36,050 nucleotides of DNA from an uncultured Prevotella sp. (GTDB lineage: Bacteria > Bacteroidota > Bacteroidia > Bacteroidales > Bacteroidaceae). Shown here one piece after another: positions 31,590-36,050 of this stretch; within the stretch, counting starts at the first letter, position 1, and every line of letters starts with the position of its first letter. The DNA is taken from assembly GCA_944320255.1 (NCBI GenBank), contig CALUGU010000019.1, positions 1 to 36,050 of the forward strand, read 5' to 3'. The notes beneath the pieces are model-generated. The model ran no database searches, was not told where the DNA came from, and worked only from the letters and a program-made list of their open reading frames with translations. A program made the position numbers and the translations under genes.

Positions 31590-32162
31590 CTACCTAACGT
31601 TGATCATCTTGTGCGTCTGTAACGACAAGTGCCACTTAGGGTGGGCAAGGCAGTAGGCTATGGCGTCGCTTAGGATGCGGGCGTTTGCCGAAGGGTCGCC
31701 CGTGTCGCAGGGCTGAAGGCTGTAGACCGAGGCCGTGAAGCCGTCGTAAGGAGACATGTCCTGGCCGGCCGACATGAAGACGACCTTCAGCTCGTCAATG
31801 TGGCGGAGCGCGACGGGAGCACCCTTCGGCGAGCACGTCACCCAGTCAATGCGGCATCCTCCGGGCAGCGGATGGGTGCCGTTAGTCTCTATCTGGACAT
31901 ACTTGCCGGCGGCGTGCAGCCTGCCGGTAAGCTCCGGCGTCAGCTGCAAGGACGGCTCGCCGCCCGTTATCACTACGTGACGGGCGGGGTACTTGGCCAC
32001 CTCGCGCATTATGTCGTCAACCGACATTTCGGTGAAACTCTCGTGAGACGTGTCGCAAAAAGAGCACTTCAGGTTGCAGCCTGAGAAGCGGACGAATACC
32101 GCCGGAGTACCCGTGAAGTGGCCCTCGCCCTGCAGCGAATAGAATATTTCGTTGATTTTCAT
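31590..32162 (-). CDS. queE: 7-carboxy-7-deazaguanine synthase QueE
   Basis: A 190-residue radical SAM enzyme that converts 6-carboxytetrahydropterin to 7-carboxy-7-deazaguanine, the second committed step to preQ0 and queuosine. YSLQGEGHFTGTP (8-20) is the family opening. The cluster motif is C-N-L-K-C-S-F-C (29, 33, 36), the short CxxxCxxC form. VITGGEPSLQ (about 69-78) is the SAM-binding GGE motif. It overlaps queD by 4 bases (queD stop within the queE start), so the two are translationally coupled on the minus strand. Confidence 0.95.
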   Translation of the reverse strand: MKINEIFYSLQGEGHFTGTPAVFVRFSGCNLKCSFCDTSHESFTEMSVDDIMREVAKYPARHVVITGGEPSLQLTPELTGRLHAAGKYVQIETNGTHPLPGGCRIDWVTCSPKGAPVALRHIDELKVVFMSAGQDMSPYDGFTASVYSLQPCDTGDPSANARILSDAIAYCLAHPKWHLSLQTHKMINVR

Positions 32163-32509
32163 GGCTTGAACGTGTCACCGTCTTTTATGTAAACCACCTT
32201 GTTGTTGCGGCTCTCCTCAATGTCAACGCGGTAGCATTTGTCCACCTGCCCGCATATCCAGCGCGCAATGTTCTCCGCCGTGGGGTTGAACGGCAACAGC
32301 TCATTGAAGTCGCCATGGTCAAGATAGCCGTGTATCTTGTCCTTTATGTGCTTGAAGTCAACCACCATGCCTTCGGCGTTGAGTTCTTCTGATTTGCAAT
32401 ACACGGTGACAATCCAGTTGTGCCCGTGCACCTTGCGGCACTTGCTGTCGTATGGGAGGCTAAGGCGGTGGCATCCGGCTATCTCCATCTGCTTTGAAAC
32501 GTAATACAT
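32159..32509 (-). CDS. queD: 6-carboxytetrahydropterin synthase QueD
   Basis: The start is placed at the ATG at 32509 (116 residues). The 14-residue extension to 32551 overlaps the -7 box at 32549-32556, so transcription would begin downstream of it. QueD makes 6-carboxytetrahydropterin from dihydroneopterin triphosphate. The zinc histidines are His14, His28 and His30 (CHRLSLPY, then KVHGHNW) and the catalytic Cys is Cys24. MVVDFKHIK, YLDHGDFNE and NPTAENIARW are the usual family stretches. It is first in the queD-queE operon; queG is at 3.5 kb. Confidence 0.95.
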   Translation of the reverse strand: MYYVSKQMEIAGCHRLSLPYDSKCRKVHGHNWIVTVYCKSEELNAEGMVVDFKHIKDKIHGYLDHGDFNELLPFNPTAENIARWICGQVDKCYRVDIEESRNNKVVYIKDGDTFKP

Positions 32510-32548
32510 AATGCTTGAAATATTCAGGGTTGCAATCTTTTTCAGCCA

Positions 32549-32556
32549 CAAATTTA
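32549..32556 (-). promoter_or_regulatory. Bacteroidota-type -7 box for queD-queE
   Basis: TAAATTTG on the minus strand fits TAnnTTTG. It supports the shorter queD start 40 bases downstream. No preQ1-type riboswitch could be recognised in the short leader. Confidence 0.55.
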
Positions 32557-32818
32557 ATTAAAAAAAACGATAAACGCAACCCGCCCCGCAACTTATCAGC
32601 ATACAAGGGGGTATAATTAGTGTATTTTTACATTAAAAACAATGCCACCAAAAGTCCCGAAACGCCCATACACACACAGTTTCAGGGCTTTTAAGGACAA
32701 GCGCGCCGGGCATCATCTGTTTCGCTTTTATTTACAAATATTCAACCCAAATTATTGATTTTCAATATGATATAAAATGCTAATTTGGCATTAAAATGTT
32801 CAAAAATCGGATTAAACA

Positions 32819-32850
32819 TTTGGCTCGTAAGCAAAAAATGCCTACCTTTG
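32819..32850 (+). promoter_or_regulatory. Strong promoter of the lytic transglycosylase gene
   Basis: TTTG (32819-32822) and TACCTTTG (32843-32850) are separated by exactly 20 bases, a textbook Bacteroidota promoter. The leader to the ATG at 33016 is about 155 bases long and has only weak pairing (GTGAAT/ATTCAC). The rest of the gap 32557-32818 is AT-rich and shows no gene. Confidence 0.8.
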
Positions 32851-33015
32851 CAGCGGTAAAAAGATCAGGATAGTGAATCTTCGTTTGTTTTGAAAGCCAC
32901 TATTCACGTTAGTTTTTAACTGGCATCCAGGCTCGGTTCAGCCTTTATTTCCATACGAACCGCAAGCCGCGGACACTATGTTTCATCATTGTTCAGGTGC
33001 CATAAACAACACTTT

Positions 33016-33447
33016 ATGGAGAAGTCATTAAGAAAAGTATTGGTAACTTTGTTCCTCATAGCGGCTGGCGGCAGCGCCTTCGCTGGCGGGAACGGGACGA
33101 AAAATTCTAAATTCAACTGGAATCCAGTGATGGATGCCATAATCCAAGTTGAAAGCAAAGGCAACCCCAAGGCCGTAAGCGGCAATTCATGCGGAGCGAT
33201 GCAAATCACTCCAATCCTTGTGAAGGAATGCAACATCATCCTGAAAAAGCGTAAAAGCAAGAAAAGGTACAAACTTTCAGACCGCTTCAACGTGGCGAAG
33301 TCAAAAGAGATGTTCATCCTCATACAATCGTACCACAACCCGAAAAACAGCGTTGAAAAGGCCATACGCTCGTGGAACGGCGGCCCAAGGTACAGCGTGA
33401 GGGGCACGCAGAAGTATTATAACAAGGTAATGAAACTGCTGAAATAA
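33016..33447 (+). CDS. Small secreted lytic transglycosylase-like protein (SLT fold)
   Basis: From the ATG at 33016 (143 residues) the protein has a clean signal peptide (KVLVTLFLIAAGGSAFA). A minimal lysozyme-like domain follows: IIQVESKGNPKAVS with the catalytic Glu46, then CGAMQITP (59-66) and AIRSWNGG near the end, which correspond to the E-S, G-x-M-Q and A-x-N-x-G motifs of SLT enzymes. The domain is short (about 110 residues) compared with usual SLT domains, but the three motifs are in the right order. An upstream in-frame ATG at 32989 would extend it by nine residues before the signal peptide and is less likely. It has its own strong promoter and terminator. Confidence 0.85.
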   Translation: MEKSLRKVLVTLFLIAAGGSAFAGGNGTKNSKFNWNPVMDAIIQVESKGNPKAVSGNSCGAMQITPILVKECNIILKKRKSKKRYKLSDRFNVAKSKEMFILIQSYHNPKNSVEKAIRSWNGGPRYSVRGTQKYYNKVMKLLK

Positions 33448-33464
33448 GACTGACAAAACGTCAT

Positions 33465-33499
33465 AAAGGCGCCATGCGGCCATCCGCACGGCGCCTTTT
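33465..33499 (+). terminator. Intrinsic terminator of the lytic transglycosylase gene
   Basis: AAAGGCGCC and GGCGCCTTT enclose a second stem (TGCGG/CCGCA) around CCAT, followed by TTTTG. It starts 18 bases after the stop codon. Confidence 0.9.
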
Positions 33500-33511
33500 G
33501 CGTTGTAAGAA

Positions 33512-33581
33512 ACGGCAAACGGCAAGGCGAAAAGCCGTCTTTCACAAGACAAGAGACGGCAAACGGCAAGGCAAAAAGCCG
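33512..33581. repeat. Two direct copies of an ACGGCAAACGGCAAGGC unit
   Basis: The 26-base copies at 33512-33537 and 33556-33581 differ at one base. They contain the complement of the TTTGCCGTC unit found twice at 27.8 kb, so they belong to a dispersed intergenic repeat family. The remaining gap up to 33753 shows no gene. Confidence 0.7.
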
Positions 33582-33753
33582 CAAACCGCAACACGCTGAA
33601 TATCAAACAGATACGCAAGCGCAGGCACGTGACATTCTGGCACACGGCAGACGCCGCCGCGCAAAACCGCCGCAAACGCTGACGGAAAACATTAAAAAGC
33701 AAAAAGATTTACATTAAATCTTAAAGCCGTCACGACATTCAAGAAAATGGCAT

Positions 33754-33761
33754 TATCTTTG
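33754..33761 (+). promoter_or_regulatory. Bacteroidota-type -7 box for lemA
   Basis: TATCTTTG fits TAnnTTTG and lies 36 bases before the lemA ATG; no clear -33 TTTG is seen. Confidence 0.5.
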
Positions 33762-33796
33762 CCGATAAATAATGTGTAAACAAATACAATAAGACA

Positions 33797-34360
33797 ATGA
33801 CAACAGGAATTATCATTTTAGTTGTTGTGGCACTGCTCGTAATCTGGGGAGTAAGCCTGTACAACAACCTCGTGAAACTCAGGAACAACCGTGAAAACGC
33901 TTTCGCCAACATCGACGTACAGCTGAAACAACGCCACGACCTCGTGCCGCAGCTCGTTTCAACAGTGAAAGGCTACGCCACGCACGAGCGCGAAGTGCTG
34001 CAACGTGTCACCGAAGCGCGCTCTGTGGCAATGAATGCCACGGGCATCAACGACAAGATCAACGCCGAAAACGCGCTGACAAGCGCGCTGGCCGGACTGA
34101 AAGTGTCGCTTGAGGCTTACCCCGACCTGAAGGCCAACCAGAACTTCATGCACCTGCAGACCGAACTGTCTGACCTTGAAAACAAGCTGGCAGCAGCCCG
34201 CCGCTTCTTTAACTCTACTACGCGCGAGCTGAACAACGCCGTAGAGACGTTCCCGTCAAACATATTCGCAAAAATGTTCAAGTTCGGCAAAGAGCCAATG
34301 TTCGAGGTTCCGCAAGAGGAACGCGCCGCCTACGACAAAGCACCCGAAATAAACTTCTAA
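33797..34360 (+). CDS. lemA: LemA family protein
   Basis: A 187-residue LemA protein, anchored by one N-terminal membrane helix (GIIILVVVALLVIWGVSLYN) with most of the chain in a long helical bundle. NRENAFANIDVQLKQRHDLV (about 33-52) is the family hallmark, followed by VSTVKGYATHEREVLQRVTE and LSDLENKLAAARRFFN. The biochemical role is unknown. It is followed after 12 bases by an M48 metalloprotease gene; the two are frequent neighbours, which suggests a joint membrane-stress role (inference). Confidence 0.93.
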   Translation: MTTGIIILVVVALLVIWGVSLYNNLVKLRNNRENAFANIDVQLKQRHDLVPQLVSTVKGYATHEREVLQRVTEARSVAMNATGINDKINAENALTSALAGLKVSLEAYPDLKANQNFMHLQTELSDLENKLAAARRFFNSTTRELNNAVETFPSNIFAKMFKFGKEPMFEVPQEERAAYDKAPEINF

Positions 34361-34372
34361 CCACGCAGGGAT

Positions 34373-35386
34373 ATGAGATACGTAGGGATGCACACCCAGA
34401 TACGCCGGAACAACACGCTGACAACCATCCTGCTGCTGATGTTCCCCGTCATCATCCTCGGCATGGTGTGGGTGTTCTTAGCCTTAGTCAACTATTTCGG
34501 CAACGGCGTCTACGACCCGTACACCGGCGAAATCGTGCGCCATCTGGACGCCGCCGTCGTCAACCACTACTTTATGAACGCCCTGCCGTGGGTGGTCGTA
34601 GGAGTAGGCGTATGGTTCGCCATAGCCTATTTCTCCAACACGGCCATGGTGAGGGCGGCCACAGGGGCGCACTCCGTGACGCGGAAGGAAAACCCAAGGA
34701 TTTACAACATCGTCGAGAACCTCTGCATAGCCTGCAATATGGATATGCCGCAAATCAACATCATCGACGATCCGCAGCTCAACGCTTTCGCCAGCGGTAT
34801 TGACAAGAAAAGCTACACCGTGACGCTGACGACGGGCATAATAAACCGCCTAAACGACGACGAACTGGCCGGAGTGATAGGGCACGAACTGACACACATA
34901 CGCAACCACGACACACGGCTGCTCATCACAAGCATAATCTTCGTAGGCATCGTCTCAACGATTATGAGCCTCGTGGTGCAAATGATGTACAACGCCTTCT
35001 GGTTCGGAGGAATGAGCCGTCGCAGCAACGACGAAGACAACCGAGGCAACGGCCTCTCCATGATAGCCGTGTTCCTGATAGGCCTGCTCTGTTGCGCCGT
35101 AGCCTACCTTTTCACACTGCTGACCCGCTTCGCCATCTCGCGCAAGCGCGAATATATGGCAGACGCCGGCGGGGCGGAGCTGTGCGGCAACCCGTTAGCC
35201 CTGGCCTCTGCGCTGCGCAAAATCTCTGGCGACCCAGGACTTGAGAACGTAAAGCGTGACGACATCGCCCAGCTGTTCATCATCCATCCGCAACACTTCG
35301 CCCCTGGTCTGACAAACTTCTTCAGCTCACTGTTCAGCACTCATCCGGACACAAGGAAACGCATCGAGATTCTTGAACAGTTCTAA
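34373..35386 (+). CDS. M48 family membrane metalloprotease (HtpX-like)
   Basis: A 337-residue zinc protease of the Ste24/HtpX type. Membrane helices lie at about 18-40, 70-90, and two more between 185-205 and 230-250. The zinc motif HELTH (171-175, in GHELTHIRNHD) provides two ligands and the catalytic Glu172; the third ligand is expected in REYMADAGGAEL (about 260-271). LNAFASGID at 136-144 precedes the active site as in HtpX. It probably degrades misfolded membrane proteins. Co-transcribed with lemA; a strong terminator lies 120 bases downstream. Confidence 0.92.
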   Translation: MRYVGMHTQIRRNNTLTTILLLMFPVIILGMVWVFLALVNYFGNGVYDPYTGEIVRHLDAAVVNHYFMNALPWVVVGVGVWFAIAYFSNTAMVRAATGAHSVTRKENPRIYNIVENLCIACNMDMPQINIIDDPQLNAFASGIDKKSYTVTLTTGIINRLNDDELAGVIGHELTHIRNHDTRLLITSIIFVGIVSTIMSLVVQMMYNAFWFGGMSRRSNDEDNRGNGLSMIAVFLIGLLCCAVAYLFTLLTRFAISRKREYMADAGGAELCGNPLALASALRKISGDPGLENVKRDDIAQLFIIHPQHFAPGLTNFFSSLFSTHPDTRKRIEILEQF

Positions 35387-35507
35387 CGTAAAGCCATAAA
35401 ATCATTTAAACAAGAATGAACCGTTAAGAAGCCACACACAGGTCACTTAATCAAATACATAAACCATTTAAACAAAACATAGGTCATTGACATAGGCCAT
35501 TGAAACA

Positions 35508-35538
35508 AAAAAGGGATGCGCATTGCGCATCCCTTTTT
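35508..35538 (+). terminator. Intrinsic terminator of the lemA operon
   Basis: AAAAAGGGATGCGCA and TGCGCATCCCTTTTT form a perfect stem with a minimal loop, ending in a T run. The bases between 35387 and 35507 have loose CATTTAAAC/GGTCATT-type repeats but no gene. Confidence 0.9.
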
Positions 35539-35999
35539 GTAATCCCTCATCCCAACATCTATCCATAATTCACAAAAATATCATTCCCCTACCATACAAC
35601 TATCCCGGTAAGCATCCGCCTTGCCGGGATTGTTTTGTAAAATCCTGCATCTACCAGCCATTCACGCTCGTCTATTTTCCCATCAGCCCTATCTGCCCCA
35701 TTCGAGCTTATTATACCCATATGGCCTATCCGGCTCATTTGGCCCATTGGGCTTACCAGGGTTACTATCATATCATCTTATCCTTAATCAGCATAAATTT
35801 TCACAACTCTCCCAAGTCTCCCAGCACTCCCAGTTCTCATAATTCTCACTGTCCTCCAATCCAGCTAATTAGCCTTAACTCTTATTAGCCGTCAGGGCTT
35901 GTCTGGCTTATTTGTCTTTGTCACATCTGGCTCATCAGGCTCATCAGGCTTATTAGTCTCATTCGGCTTATTAGGCCCATCCGGCCCATTACAACAAAA
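35539..35999. repeat. Non-coding tail with 9-base-period degenerate repeats
   Basis: No gene is supported. A hairpin lies at 35602-35630 (ATCCCGGTAAG/CTTGCCGGGAT). Runs of 9-base units follow: GGCYYATYN-type at about 35704-35762 and again at 35920-35990 (GGCTCATCA twice, GGCTTATTA twice, GGCCCATCC), and NNYTCCCA-type at about 35809-35862 (AGTCTCCCA, GCACTCCCA). An open frame through here is a by-product of the period, which is a multiple of three. Confidence 0.7.
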
Positions 36000-36033
36000 A
36001 AGCCCCGCGGGGAACGTCGTCCTCGCGGGGCTT
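35995..36033 (-). terminator. Intrinsic terminator for a minus-strand gene beyond the window
   Basis: AAGCCCCGCG (36000-36009) and CGCGGGGCTT (36024-36033) pair perfectly, and on the minus strand are followed by TTTTTGTTG. A minus-strand gene is therefore expected just past the right edge. Confidence 0.75.
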
Positions 36034-36050
36034 CACTCAAAAGAAGGCGG

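Noticed and set aside
32510..32600. preQ1 riboswitch upstream of queD
   Set aside because: The leader from the inferred transcription start is only about 30 bases and shows no pseudoknot-like pattern.
35523..35888. A 121-codon plus-strand frame in the tail
   Set aside because: It starts inside the lemA-operon terminator and consists of 9-base-period repeats, which keep a frame open by chance.

Overview
The window looks like a chromosomal segment of a Bacteroidales bacterium, most likely Prevotella-like. The reasons are promoter boxes of the Bacteroidota type (TAnnTTTG near -7, sometimes with TTTG about 20 bases upstream), Bacteroidota-typical families (DUF2723, DUF4827, the BT4734-VirE protein, the lipoprotein TamL beside TamB, SH3/TonB_C secreted proteins) and weak use of Shine-Dalgarno sites. 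The genus is inference; no rRNA is present.

Layout. 0-5.1 kb (+): the 3' part of a DUF2723 membrane protein that enters from outside the window, a polysaccharide deacetylase, queG, and an unknown helical protein. 5.1-10.2 kb: an AT-rich accessory stretch on the minus strand. It holds a YbjQ-type gene with an in-frame amber codon, an HNH endonuclease, a tiny acidic protein, an orphan Vsr endonuclease, two unknown proteins, and a gene-free zone of about 1 kb built from two inverted copies of a structured element flanked by two direct copies of a palindromic module. 10.2-12.3 kb: a primase-helicase-like BT4734/VirE protein. 12.7-15.1 kb (-): a phosphoglucosamine/phosphomannomutase, a DUF4827 lipoprotein and an initiator-type tRNA-Met. 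15.4-17.6 kb (+): a TetR regulator with a likely self-operator, fabG, and an RluA-type pseudouridine synthase. 18.0-25.1 kb (+): tamB-tamL. 25.2-27.6 kb (-): two secreted SH3-type paralogues, one with a TonB_C domain. 28.1-31.6 kb (+): a nucleotidyltransferase, a DHH phosphoesterase and a DUF1186-like protein. 31.6-32.5 kb (-): queD-queE. 33.0-35.4 kb (+): a small lytic transglycosylase, LemA and an M48 protease. The last 660 bases are non-coding, and a terminator at the right edge points to a minus-strand gene beyond the window.

How the genes work together. Three queuosine genes (queG, queD, queE) lie at two separate loci. tamB-tamL form the Bacteroidota version of the translocation and assembly module. 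TetR-fabG looks like a self-regulated lipid-synthesis unit. vsr, the small ORF, HNH and the ybjQ-like remnant are packed as one minus-strand operon without any DNA methyltransferase.

Most unusual signals: (1) intergenic spacers that carry inverted repeats made of short iterated units (7-9 bases), each with a different unit sequence, with one arm usually ending just before the next start codon; (2) the paired inverted structured elements beside the VirE gene, where the stem-loop is kept but its sequence differs; (3) the amber codon in the ybjQ-like gene; (4) the orphan Vsr/HNH cassette.
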